Positions 9,256 to 18,838 of a DNA stretch of 64,000 nucleotides are shown here, one piece after another (within the stretch, counting starts at the first letter, position 1; each line of letters begins with the position of its first letter). The position numbers and the translations under genes were made by a program. A model generated the notes under the pieces. The model searched no databases. It was not told where the DNA came from and saw only the letters and a list, made by a program, of their open reading frames with translations. The stretch is from Deltaproteobacteria bacterium CG11_big_fil_rev_8_21_14_0_20_47_16 (GTDB taxonomy: Bacteria > UBA10199 > GCA-002796325 > 1-14-0-20-47-16): NCBI GenBank assembly GCA_002796325.1, contig PCXA01000007.1:62001-126000 (forward strand). Direction: 5' to 3'.

Positions 9256-12200
9256 TTAGTGCGTATCGAAGTATTTGGCGTTGGGGTGGTGTACGATGAT
9301 GGCGGAAGTGGATGCTTCAGGGTGCATTTGGAATGTTTCAGATAATTCGACACCAATGCGTTCGGGTTTTAAGAGTTCCCAAATTTTGGCCTGTTCATCC
9401 AAATGCGGACAAGCCGGATACCCAAAGCTGTAGCGGCTTCCCTGGTATTGTTGGCGATACAATCCTTCGGTGTGTGTGGCATCCTTTCCATCAATGCTTA
9501 ATTCCTTGCGGATCTGTTTGTGCCAGTATTCGGCGAGTGCTTCTGCCGTTTCAACAGAGAGTCCATGCAGATATAGATATTCGGTGTATTCTCCGCGCGC
9601 GTATAAGTCTTGGCAGAGTTTTGCAACATCGTCGCCCACAGTGACCACATGCAAACCAATCACATCCATTTCACCAGTCGATTTGGGGCGGAAGAAATCC
9701 GAAATGCAATAGTGAGGTGGCTTGGGTTGGCGAGGGAACGTAAATCGTACACGCTCCGCTTTTGTCTTGGGATCAAAAATTACCAATGAGTCACCATCTG
9801 CCTGGCAGGGGAAGTATCCATAGACCACGCGTGGTTTGAAAATCTTTTCATCACGACACTTGGCTTTAAGTTTTTCGAAAAGCGGACGCACGGTTGTGCT
9901 GAGTATTTTTTCGTATTCATCTTTACTCATCTTGGCTTGTTTGAATTGCCACTGGCCTTTGAAGAGTGCGGTTGTATTAATGAGTGGATAAATTTCGTCG
10001 AGCGATACAGCGTCGATTACTTTGTCACCCCAGAATGGTGGTGTTGGAATGGGGTTGTTGACGGGAACGGCTGAGCGCTCTGGCAAGTCAATGGGTGTGG
10101 CGACAATGCGTGGTGCTGATGGCACACGGGCTGCAGGAATTTCCATGCCGCCTTCGGCAATTTGCTGCATGACATGAAGGCCTTCGAATGCATCTTTGCC
10201 ATAAAAAACAGCGCCTGGATAAACGGCCCGCAAATCTTCTTCTACAAATTTTCGTGTGAGGGCTGCTCCGCCCAAAATGACTGGCATTTTCCAGTCACGT
10301 GATGACATTTCTTCCAAATTTTCTTTCATGATTGCAGTGGACTTTACCAAAAGTCCACTCATGCCAATGGCATCGGCTTTGACTTCTTCGGCCTTTGCCA
10401 AAATGGTTTCAAGTGGCTGCTTAATGCCTAAGTTGTAAACCGTGTATCCATTGTTGCTTAAAATAATATCGACCAGGTTTTTGCCAATGTCGTGCACGTC
10501 GCCTTTAACAGTGGCCAAAACAATTTTACCCTTTGTGCTACCTTCTACTTTTTCCATTTTGGGTTCTAGGTAGGCAACTGCGGCCTTCATCACTTCTGCA
10601 CTCTGCAAAACAAAGGGCAGTTGCATTTTCCCAGAACCAAACAGTTCACCAACGACCTTCATGCCTTCTAGGAGAATTGTATTAATAATATCGAGTGGTG
10701 TGTAGGTGGTGAGAGCAATATCCAAGAGAGAAACGATATCCTTTTTATTGCCATCAATAATGCGTTTCTTCAGGCGTTCTTCGATAGGATCGCTTGAATC
10801 ATCTTCAGTTGTGGTGGTGCTGAATTTGGCGCCGCCATCAAAGTAGGCCATAAACTTCACAAGGGGATCGCCGTCTTCGCGACGATTGTGAATGAGGTCC
10901 AATGTCAGTTTTTGCAGGTCGTCGGGAATTTTATTGAGTGGTAAAATTTTTCTGGCATGAACAATTGCCCAATCGAGTCCTGCACCTACAGCTTCATGTA
11001 GGTACATACTGTTTAAAATAACGCGCGCATCGGGGTTTAATCCAAACGAAATGTTCGAGAGGCCCAGCATGGTGCGAACGCCCGGAAGTTCTGATTTGAT
11101 GCGGCGAATACCTTCAAGTGTTTCAATGCCCGCTGTGTAGAATTCTGAGTCACCGCTGCCGATAGTAAATGTGAGTGGATCGAAGATCAGGTTTTCAGGT
11201 TTAATACCGTACTCATTCACACAGATGTCGTAAATGCGTTTGGCGATAGTAACTTTTTTGTCGGCTGTTTTGGCCATGCCCACTTCGTCAATGGTGAGTG
11301 CAACGAGTGCGGCGCCAAATTTTTTAGCCATCGGAACGACAATGTCCATGCGTTCACGACCATCTTCCATATTGATAGAATTGATGATGCATTTGCCACC
11401 ACAGAGTTCGAGTGATCGTTCAATGACAGGTGCTTCTGTCGAGTCGATCATGAGTGGCAACGGAACTTGGGTTACAAATCGGCGAATGGTTTCTTCCATA
11501 TCGCGGATTTCATTGCGTCCCACATACGCATCACAAACGTCTAAGATGTGGGCGCCTTCTTTGACTTGTTCTTTGCCCATTTCAACAATGCTGTCCCAAT
11601 CTTCCTTTTCCAAAAGCTGCTTGTACAAGCGCGATCCGTTGGCGTTGGTGCGTTCCCCAACAAGAAGTGGACGTGGTTCTTGATCCATTGAAACGCTGCT
11701 ATACAAGCTGGATACCGATGGAACCCATGTGATTTGGCGCTTAGCGGGCGCACGGCCATTTACCGCTTTAGCAAGCGCGCCAATATGGTCATATGTTGTG
11801 CCGCAACATCCGCCGACAAGATTCATTCCATAGTGTTCAATGAAGAGTGTCTGCCATTTTACAAAATCTTCAGGACTTAAGTGGTAATGTGCATGTCCGC
11901 CCACGTTTTCAGGAAGGCCTGCATTGGGATAAACGCCAATCATCATGGGTGCGTTTTGGCTTAAGAATCGGACATTGTCTTCCATCTCTTTGGGGCCAGT
12001 GGCGCAGTTCATTGACAGAATATCAATGTCGTAGGGCTCAAGTGCCGTGAGGGCTGCACCAACTTCGGATCCCAAGAGCATGGTTCCGGTTTGTTCGATT
12101 GTGACAGAGACCATGATGGGAATTTTAACTTTGCGATCTTGCATGGCGCGCTTCACACCAACAATTGCGGCCTTTACTTGTAATAGGTCCTGACAGGTTT

Positions 12201-12675
12201 CGATAAGAAAGAGGTCGATACCACCATCAATTAAACCCAAAGACTGATCATAAAACCCTTGGCTCATTTCATTGAATTCAATGTGGCCCAGTGTTGGCAG
12301 TTTTGTGGTGGGTCCCATGGAACCCGCAACAAATCTGGGTTTGTTGGGCGTGGAGTATTTTTTAGCGGCCTTGCGTGCGAGCTCAGCCGCAACCTTGTTG
12401 AGCTTATAGCATTTATCTGCCAGGTCATATTCGGCAAGAACGAGTGGCGTAGAGCCGAACGTGTCGGTTTCAACAATATCGGCACCCACTTCAAAAAACT
12501 TGGAATGAATTTCTTCGATAATATCCGGACGAGTCAGGACTAAATTCTCGTTACAGCCTTCCAGATGCTTGCCACCGAAATCATTGGCCGTCAGATTGTA
12601 GTTTTGCAGTGTGGTGCCCATGGCGCCATCCAGCACCAGGACTCGGTTTTTGAGGGTTTTGAGAAGTAGGGACAT
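9256..12675 (-). CDS. metH: Cobalamin-dependent methionine synthase
   Basis: Hcy-binding domain ([19 protein letters not shown]), pterin-binding domain, B12 motif [20 protein letters not shown]-terminal activation-type domain ([17 protein letters not shown]). Confidence 0.96.
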   Translation of the reverse strand: MSLLLKTLKNRVLVLDGAMGTTLQNYNLTANDFGGKHLEGCNENLVLTRPDIIEEIHSKFFEVGADIVETDTFGSTPLVLAEYDLADKCYKLNKVAAELARKAAKKYSTPNKPRFVAGSMGPTTKLPTLGHIEFNEMSQGFYDQSLGLIDGGIDLFLIETCQDLLQVKAAIVGVKRAMQDRKVKIPIMVSVTIEQTGTMLLGSEVGAALTALEPYDIDILSMNCATGPKEMEDNVRFLSQNAPMMIGVYPNAGLPENVGGHAHYHLSPEDFVKWQTLFIEHYGMNLVGGCCGTTYDHIGALAKAVNGRAPAKRQITWVPSVSSLYSSVSMDQEPRPLLVGERTNANGSRLYKQLLEKEDWDSIVEMGKEQVKEGAHILDVCDAYVGRNEIRDMEETIRRFVTQVPLPLMIDSTEAPVIERSLELCGGKCIINSINMEDGRERMDIVVPMAKKFGAALVALTIDEVGMAKTADKKVTIAKRIYDICVNEYGIKPENLIFDPLTFTIGSGDSEFYTAGIETLEGIRRIKSELPGVRTMLGLSNISFGLNPDARVILNSMYLHEAVGAGLDWAIVHARKILPLNKIPDDLQKLTLDLIHNRREDGDPLVKFMAYFDGGAKFSTTTTEDDSSDPIEERLKKRIIDGNKKDIVSLLDIALTTYTPLDIINTILLEGMKVVGELFGSGKMQLPFVLQSAEVMKAAVAYLEPKMEKVEGSTKGKIVLATVKGDVHDIGKNLVDIILSNNGYTVYNLGIKQPLETILAKAEEVKADAIGMSGLLVKSTAIMKENLEEMSSRDWKMPVILGGAALTRKFVEEDLRAVYPGAVFYGKDAFEGLHVMQQIAEGGMEIPAARVPSAPRIVATPIDLPERSAVPVNNPIPTPPFWGDKVIDAVSLDEIYPLINTTALFKGQWQFKQAKMSKDEYEKILSTTVRPLFEKLKAKCRDEKIFKPRVVYGYFPCQADGDSLVIFDPKTKAERVRFTFPRQPKPPHYCISDFFRPKSTGEMDVIGLHVVTVGDDVAKLCQDLYARGEYTEYLYLHGLSVETAEALAEYWHKQIRKELSIDGKDATHTEGLYRQQYQGSRYSFGYPACPHLDEQAKIWELLKPERIGVELSETFQMHPEASTSAIIVHHPNAKYFDTH

Positions 12676-12696
12676 GGCTTGTCCCTAACATCGGAT

Positions 12697-14541
12697 TTAC
12701 TTGGCTGCAAGCTTTCGCAGAAACCGCCAGATAGCAAGACTGCTGACTATCATTTCGAAGAGTAGTATGGCTTGCGTGTCACTTGCTGCTGATGGGTCCA
12801 AGCTACAATTGCGACCAGCAGGTGTTTGGGCATTTTGATTCAGCGATGCTTCGGGCAGGCACTTTTTCTGTTCCAAGTTGGCTACAAGACCAGATGGACA
12901 CTCGCACTCGAAGGTATCAACATTAACAGTTGCTTTCTCGTAGGCCTTACATTCTTCTACAGTACCACATGACCCTTCAAATAGTCGTACTGATGCAGGT
13001 GCAACGCATGTATTGCCACTCTTCTGTGGCGTAACACATGTCTTCCCATCGCTTGAAGGAACTTTTGGTGCATCACATTTAATAACTGAAGTTGAAGTAT
13101 CGCTAGATAAGTCCTTCAATACAATTGGTTCAGGAGTAAACGCGATTGCATTATCAGGGAAAAATAAAAAAGCGCTTAGTTTGCTATCTTCTGTTAGTTT
13201 GTTGGACGATACGGAATAGATGCATTTGAATGTAGCGCTGGTGACTGTGGTTTTTCCCATGCAACGCTTTGTGCCATTATAATTGTTTTCTGGTACCAAT
13301 GTGTTTGCAGGGCTTCCTGCCATATCCATCGCGACAAATTCCAAGGGTACGCCATGGCTTCCCTTAAGTACGATGCCCGTAATTGTTAATGTCTTGTTTT
13401 TACCATTACTGCCTTTGACATAGGTAACACCAACATTATCCAAATTGCCGGCACTTTCCGGCGAGGCAGTCGGTATAAGAGTGTTGAGAATTTGAAGGGC
13501 AAATGACTTTCCTGTAGAGGTCGGTGTAGCTTTTGCCTCGGGGACAATAAGGCTACATCCTCCAGAACCGCTTGTTGTAGTATTGGCGTTTTTGTTTTGA
13601 GATCCATCGTCAATGATACAGACGGGTCGGTCAGGATCTTTTGTGAATCCGTCATTACATACACAGGATCCATTATTTGCAGTTTCGTTTTTAAGGCACG
13701 AGGCTCCGCAGGTACCGTCCAGCATGAGGACTAGGTTGCCAGAGCAGGGTTTTGATTTAGGAGTTTCTTGTTGTGATGGATCTGTACAAATACCGTATGG
13801 GTCGATAATCTTTGGAGCGGGGCAGTCTGATGTATTGGGTTCTACATAAAGTGTTCCTGAAAATGGTAGTACTGGTGGAGTGACAGGTGCAGGTTCTGAG
13901 ATTGCCATACATTTTTTGATACCCTTGTTGTAGATTTCTCCATCAGGGCAGCTGCATGTGAAGAATGTAATTTTTTTGTTGGGACATTCCTGTGGGTCGG
14001 CAAAAAGCGGGATGGCAATTGCCAAGGCATTCATTGCGTCTGCCCATGAAACAGCCTTACTCAAATCGAAAACTTTAAAGGCACCAGCTTGTTTTGTAAC
14101 TGGCTGTTTGTCATCTGATAAAAGTGCTAAAAAGTTTAATGTGTCAGAGGATCCTACTGTATAACTTGTAAAGTAGATGGGCATAATACATGTCAATTCA
14201 GTATAATGCTTATAGGCGACAGCCTTCTTATATTTTCCTGAATAATCAATCGTGCAAGGCCATTGAATGGCGGTGCTTTTGCTGTCTTGCAATATTGCCA
14301 TGGTAATTGGGCTACTGCTGTCAATGGATACGTTAGTTACATAAAATGACCCATTGAATTTCTCGCTGGATTCGCCAGCTTTTGCTTTGATTGGTGTGGT
14401 AGATTTTACTTTTCCGACCACCGTGTTGTTGGACAGTTTAAGGTCAAAGTTGCCATCAGCTTTAGCCATGCTACTCGTGCTCACCAAAATTAGTATGATG
14501 ATAAGCTTATAGATGCGATTTTTTATAATGACTCTTTTCAT
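12697..14541 (-). CDS. Secreted Cys-rich protein with C-terminal Cys-TM-Arg sorting-like tail
   Basis: Signal peptide after internal Met (MKRVIIKNRIYKLIIILILVSTSSMAKA), EGF-like Cys spacing, tail GRNCSLDPSAASDTQAILLFEMIVSSLAIWRFLRKLAAK. Confidence 0.7.
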   Translation of the reverse strand: MKRVIIKNRIYKLIIILILVSTSSMAKADGNFDLKLSNNTVVGKVKSTTPIKAKAGESSEKFNGSFYVTNVSIDSSSPITMAILQDSKSTAIQWPCTIDYSGKYKKAVAYKHYTELTCIMPIYFTSYTVGSSDTLNFLALLSDDKQPVTKQAGAFKVFDLSKAVSWADAMNALAIAIPLFADPQECPNKKITFFTCSCPDGEIYNKGIKKCMAISEPAPVTPPVLPFSGTLYVEPNTSDCPAPKIIDPYGICTDPSQQETPKSKPCSGNLVLMLDGTCGASCLKNETANNGSCVCNDGFTKDPDRPVCIIDDGSQNKNANTTTSGSGGCSLIVPEAKATPTSTGKSFALQILNTLIPTASPESAGNLDNVGVTYVKGSNGKNKTLTITGIVLKGSHGVPLEFVAMDMAGSPANTLVPENNYNGTKRCMGKTTVTSATFKCIYSVSSNKLTEDSKLSAFLFFPDNAIAFTPEPIVLKDLSSDTSTSVIKCDAPKVPSSDGKTCVTPQKSGNTCVAPASVRLFEGSCGTVEECKAYEKATVNVDTFECECPSGLVANLEQKKCLPEASLNQNAQTPAGRNCSLDPSAASDTQAILLFEMIVSSLAIWRFLRKLAAK

Positions 14542-15814
14542 ACTGTACCTTTCGTTGGCTGCGAAATGCGACAAGTCCAGATATTGTAATGATCATCAAA
14601 AACGCAGTGATTGGTGTTGCGGGGTGCTCAATATTTGTCATGAGTGTGCAATTTCCACCGTCTGATGCTGCAGCGGTTGGAGGTGCCCCAAATGGGTTGG
14701 GTTCGGCTTTAGGTGTTGCACCATCTTTACCAAGATTGGTTGCTGGAACTTCAACTATCTTTTCGACGGTCTTTTCAATCGTTTTGACACAAACTTTCAA
14801 ATCTGGATCTAGGGATGTTCCATCAACGCATCCACAACTACCATCGGCCAATTTTATTTGACTGGCTGGACAGCTACTATTGGCGTTTGCAACGGCTGCA
14901 CTCTTACAGGTTCCATCATCGTAATAGGGCGAAGCTGTTTTCCCGTCGCAGGTTGGAAGGTCTCCAACAGACATGCCGTAGAAGACTTCAAAGTTGCTTG
15001 TCTTTAACACTGAATTTGGATCATTAGGGTTCGTGAATTGTATTGGAAATGAGTTGTTAGTAAGTAAGTTGGCAGCCATGCCGATTGGCATTGGTGCCCC
15101 ATATATATTTTTTGCAAACTGTAATGCAAAGCCACCTGGCGCTGCGCGTAATGTATTGTTGCTTACGCTGAGCTGTGGCCATTCAATTAGTAGTATGCCT
15201 GTTTTTCCAACGAGAGTTCCGGCTATCCCGTTGATATTGTTTTTATTGATGATGTTGTTAAAGCCGCTGACTGCAATTCCAACTCCACCATCTGCAGTGA
15301 TGAGATTCCCAAGAACAGCATTGTAGTTTGCATAGACACCAACATATCCAAGCATCACCCCAATACTTGCAGAGCCAGAAATTTCATTGTTGGCAATGAT
15401 GTTGTTATTTCCCAGAGCTAGAACAATGATGGTAGAAAGCGGCGTGTTAGGCTGTGTGTTGTCGATATTTAGATTTAAAAGAGCAGAATCACTTCCCATT
15501 TTAATTGTGTAGAACGAGTCTAAATTAAATGTAGCCGTTAATTTAACAAGTGGATCGCCAGGATTTACCTTTTTACCATAGAGACGCGTTTTATCTGGAA
15601 GTTCGACGGCTACAGCCAGGTCAAAATCGTTTTGCACTTCGATCGAGCGATATCCTTTGAAGTTGGGATCTTCACAATTGGCAATGGGTGATTTGATGGC
15701 ATTGTTGAGGGTTAATATGTTGGATACTTTGCACGCATCTGCTTGTGCAATTGACGAGATACCAATCGTAGTGACGATGATGACAGCGCAGATAATGCTA
15801 AAGTAGCGGTACAT
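14507..15814 (-). CDS. Secreted right-handed beta-helix (NosD/parallel beta-helix-like) protein with C-terminal sorting-like tail
   Basis: Signal peptide MYRYFSIICAVIIVTTIGISSIAQA; repeated NNIIANNEISG/NNIINKNNINGIAG/SNNTLRA; tail DGGNCTLMTN-TM-FRSQRK; RBS GGAG before internal Met. Confidence 0.72.
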   Translation of the reverse strand: MYRYFSIICAVIIVTTIGISSIAQADACKVSNILTLNNAIKSPIANCEDPNFKGYRSIEVQNDFDLAVAVELPDKTRLYGKKVNPGDPLVKLTATFNLDSFYTIKMGSDSALLNLNIDNTQPNTPLSTIIVLALGNNNIIANNEISGSASIGVMLGYVGVYANYNAVLGNLITADGGVGIAVSGFNNIINKNNINGIAGTLVGKTGILLIEWPQLSVSNNTLRAAPGGFALQFAKNIYGAPMPIGMAANLLTNNSFPIQFTNPNDPNSVLKTSNFEVFYGMSVGDLPTCDGKTASPYYDDGTCKSAAVANANSSCPASQIKLADGSCGCVDGTSLDPDLKVCVKTIEKTVEKIVEVPATNLGKDGATPKAEPNPFGAPPTAAASDGGNCTLMTNIEHPATPITAFLMIITISGLVAFRSQRKVQYEKSHYKKSHL

Positions 15815-15967
15815 AACTTCTCCCTTTTGTAATGGCCCCTTATGGAGTGTAGAGCAAGTGTCGTGCCAAGCTTGACGCTGGAGAAGTGGTAAAAAATCCA
15901 ATAAAAACAATGTGTTGTAAATGCGTTAGTGGTGGGAGGGATTGATGTAAGTGGAAATTTACCATGA

Positions 15968-15989
15968 AATCGCCAAAATTTTGGCGATT
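15968..15989. repeat. 22-bp perfect palindrome AATCGCCAAAATTTTGGCGATT
   Basis: Direct reading; lies between the acyl-CoA dehydrogenase stop and the upstream region of the beta-helix gene. Confidence 0.9.
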
Positions 15990-16001
15990 GTGGTGTAAAA
16001 A

Positions 16002-17156
16002 TTAGATGCTGCAACCCAGGTGGCGAGCGATCACAAGGCGCTGGATTTCGTTGGTGCCTTCGCCGATTTCGAGGAGTTTGGCGTCGCGATAGAATCGGGC
16101 GACGGGGTATTCTTCCATGAGGCCGTAACCACCGAAGATTTGGACGGCGTTGTTAGCCACGCGTCGTGCAAGTTGTCCGCAGTAGAGTTTGGCCATGGCA
16201 GCTTCTTTGCCATAGGGCTTATTGGAATCTTTAAGCCAGCAGGCCTTGTAAAGTAGGGTGCGACCGGCTTCTACTTCTGTGGCCATGTCGGCCAGCTTAA
16301 ATGCATTGGCCTGGAAGCTGCCAATGGTTTTGCCAAACTGTTTGCGCTCACCCGAATATTGAATAGCCGCATCAAGGGCACCTTGCGCAAGTCCTAAGCC
16401 CATAGCGGCAATCGAGAGTCGGCCGCCATCTAATGTTTTGAGCATTTGTTTGAATCCGGCACCGCGTTCGCCGAGCAAATTTTCTTCGGGGACTTGTACA
16501 TCATCAAAATATAATTCTGCTGTATTCGATGCGCGCCACAACATTTTGTGATGCATCTCTTTGGCGGTGAATCCCTTTGTGCCTTGTTCTACAATAATAC
16601 AGCTGATTTCATTTTTGCCATCGGGGCGCTTGCCCGAAATACATTGTACCGTGGAACCCAGTGTAATGGGACTCGATGCGTTGGTAATAAAAATCTTGGA
16701 TCCATTAATGACCCATTGACCGTCTTTTAAATTGGCAGTGGTTTGCGAGCCCCCGGCATCAGAGCCTGCATTAGGTTCCGTCAAACCAAAGCCCCACAAG
16801 AATTTGCCGCTGCACAGTTTGGGCAAATACTTTTCTTTTTGTGTTTTGTTTCCAAAGTTAACAAGTGGACCAATGCCGAGGGAGTTTTCCGCTGCAACGG
16901 TTGCGGCGTGTGATGAGTCGACGCGGGCAAGTTCCTCAACAGCAATGATATAAGATAATGTGTCCAATCCTTGACCGCCATATTCAACGGGGGCGGTAAT
17001 ACCAAACAAACCCAGCTCGCCCATTTTATGGGTGAGCTCCACGGAGAATTGTTCCTTGGCGTCTAACTCCAAAATCTGGGGCTTGATTTCGCTTTCGGCA
17101 AATTCACGGACCGCTTGTCGTAGCATGTCCTGTTCGGGGGTGAGGTTGAAGTCCAT
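16002..17156 (-). CDS. Acyl-CoA dehydrogenase
   Basis: GFGLTEPNAGSDAGGSQTTA, YSGERKQFGKTIGSFQANAFKLADMATEVEA, QIFGGYGLMEEYPVARFYRDAKLLEIGEGTNEIQRLVIAR. Confidence 0.96.
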   Translation of the reverse strand: MDFNLTPEQDMLRQAVREFAESEIKPQILELDAKEQFSVELTHKMGELGLFGITAPVEYGGQGLDTLSYIIAVEELARVDSSHAATVAAENSLGIGPLVNFGNKTQKEKYLPKLCSGKFLWGFGLTEPNAGSDAGGSQTTANLKDGQWVINGSKIFITNASSPITLGSTVQCISGKRPDGKNEISCIIVEQGTKGFTAKEMHHKMLWRASNTAELYFDDVQVPEENLLGERGAGFKQMLKTLDGGRLSIAAMGLGLAQGALDAAIQYSGERKQFGKTIGSFQANAFKLADMATEVEAGRTLLYKACWLKDSNKPYGKEAAMAKLYCGQLARRVANNAVQIFGGYGLMEEYPVARFYRDAKLLEIGEGTNEIQRLVIARHLGCSI

Positions 17157-17201
17157 GAAAGCCTCCTACCCAACGTTGCCTGGACTGCCAAGAAAAATTC
17201 A

Positions 17202-17229
17202 GCAACTTCTCTATTCATCTAGCCGATAT
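17202..17229 (+). promoter_or_regulatory. Sigma-28-like promoter variant GCAACTTC-N12-GCCGATAT (12-nt spacer)
   Basis: Motif match just upstream of the GH16/DUF4215 gene; an overlapping TATAAT at 17234-17239 makes the assignment ambiguous. Confidence 0.4.
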
Positions 17230-17248
17230 TCGATATAATAGACGAGTG

Positions 17249-18838
17249 ATGAACGTAAGGCCAATTATAACTCTTTTGGTGGCAATTGCAGCTTTGGCGG
17301 CCTGTAGCGGCTCAGGTACCATTGCGACGGGGTCCTTATCCAGTGGTACACCTCAGAACACAAGTAGCAGTAGTTCCGGTGATGGTGATATTCAAAGCAG
17401 CCCCTCGGACATCACACAATCGCCAACGGTCACCCCATCTGCAGCGGTTTGTGGAAATTCAAAAGTAGAGTCTGGTGAGCAATGTGACGATGGTAATACC
17501 GTGTCAGGTGATGGGTGTTCGTCCATTTGTGATACGGAATCCTGTGGTGATGGCATTGTGCAATCCGGTTTGAGTGAGGAATGTGATGGCAGCAACTTGA
17601 ATGGAAGCACGTGTGCAACGTTTGGATACTCACAAGGCAGTTTGTCATGCAGTGATAGTTGCAAATTTGTCAAAACCGGCTGCAGTAATCTGGCGACGTC
17701 GTCCGTGTGTGGTAATGGTACGCAAGAGTCTGGGGAAGAGTGCGACGATCATAATACAACATCAGGTGATGGCTGCAGTGCAGCATGCAAAACGGAAAGT
17801 TGTGGTGATGGCATTGTGCAGTCCGGTTTGAGCGAGGAGTGTGATGGCAGCAACTTGAATGGAAGTAGCTGTGTAACGTTTGGATATACGGTGGGGAGCT
17901 TATCCTGTGGAGGGACCTGTAAGTTTGTCAAAACAGGATGTAGTGCCGTATGTGGCAATGGCACTGTCGAAACGGGAGAGCAATGTGACGATGGCAACAC
18001 GTTAAGTTGGGATGGGTGCACGTCTGCATGTCAAAATGAGGCTTCTCCCACGTTTTCAGACAACTTCACAACGTCAACGAACAGTTCGTGGAATAAACAG
18101 GCTTCCCATGGTGTCATGACCTATGCTGTGACCGATAATCTGGCCTCAGATCAAAAAATTGCCCAACTGACGTTTTCTGGCGGTCAGAGCAATGCGGCTG
18201 GACCTGGCAATTCCACTCAAATTTCTACTAAATCACTCCTCGGTTTCGGAATGTATCGCGCGCGGTTCAATTTTGCTAAATGCGCTGATGGGGAAGATTT
18301 GATGAACGGTATCTTCGTTTATTCTAATGATGGCAGCGATACAAATCTCAACGGCATTACAGACAATAATGAGATCGATATTGAGCTTTTGTGTGGAACT
18401 CCTAAAAAATTATATCTCACGACATGGACTGATTATGACTATGATGCTGCAACAGATACCGAAACAATTCAGAAGGTAACCCGTGTGATTGATTTGAGTA
18501 ACGGTAAGGCTTATGAAACGCCAGCAGGTCAAGAAGGTACATATAATGTTGACTACTCAACAGTGATAGAAACAATTCCTGAAATGGCGCTGCCAACGCT
18601 TGCAACCGATGATGCCTATTACGAGATGGGTTTTGATTGGCACTCAACCTATATCCACTTCTTTATTGTGTTGGATGGTAAAGAGGTAACGCTTTGGAAC
18701 TATACTGACGCAACCTATATTCCACAGAACAAAGCCTACATGATGTTTAATCTCTGGTACCCTGCTTGGAGTGGTAAGAATTATCCTGCTTCTGCAGAGT
18801 CGCTCAAGGTGGACTGGTTCAAGTATTGGGCTTCGTAA
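17249..18838 (+). CDS. Secreted/lipoprotein with DUF4215 Cys-rich repeats and C-terminal GH16-like beta-glucanase domain
   Basis: Lipobox-like LAACSGSG; three CGNxxxExGExCDDxNTxSxDGC modules; NEIDIELL resembling the GH16 ExDxxE catalytic motif; ATG at 17249 or GTG at 17246. Confidence 0.82.
   Translation: MNVRPIITLLVAIAALAACSGSGTIATGSLSSGTPQNTSSSSSGDGDIQSSPSDITQSPTVTPSAAVCGNSKVESGEQCDDGNTVSGDGCSSICDTESCGDGIVQSGLSEECDGSNLNGSTCATFGYSQGSLSCSDSCKFVKTGCSNLATSSVCGNGTQESGEECDDHNTTSGDGCSAACKTESCGDGIVQSGLSEECDGSNLNGSSCVTFGYTVGSLSCGGTCKFVKTGCSAVCGNGTVETGEQCDDGNTLSWDGCTSACQNEASPTFSDNFTTSTNSSWNKQASHGVMTYAVTDNLASDQKIAQLTFSGGQSNAAGPGNSTQISTKSLLGFGMYRARFNFAKCADGEDLMNGIFVYSNDGSDTNLNGITDNNEIDIELLCGTPKKLYLTTWTDYDYDAATDTETIQKVTRVIDLSNGKAYETPAGQEGTYNVDYSTVIETIPEMALPTLATDDAYYEMGFDWHSTYIHFFIVLDGKEVTLWNYTDATYIPQNKAYMMFNLWYPAWSGKNYPASAESLKVDWFKYWAS
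17450..18040 (+). repeat. Tandem DUF4215-encoding repeat modules (two full plus one partial)
   Basis: Near-identical DNA segments, e.g. 17537-17684 versus 17795-17942 (TGTGGTGATGGCATTGTGCARTCCGGTTTGAG...). Confidence 0.85.

Noticed and set aside
11234-11683. 149-aa plus-strand ORF inside metH
   Set aside because: Antisense shadow of a strongly conserved gene
17234-17239. TATAAT as a definite sigma-70 promoter for the GH16 gene
   Set aside because: No convincing -35 at standard spacing; overlaps the GCCGATAT candidate, so left unresolved
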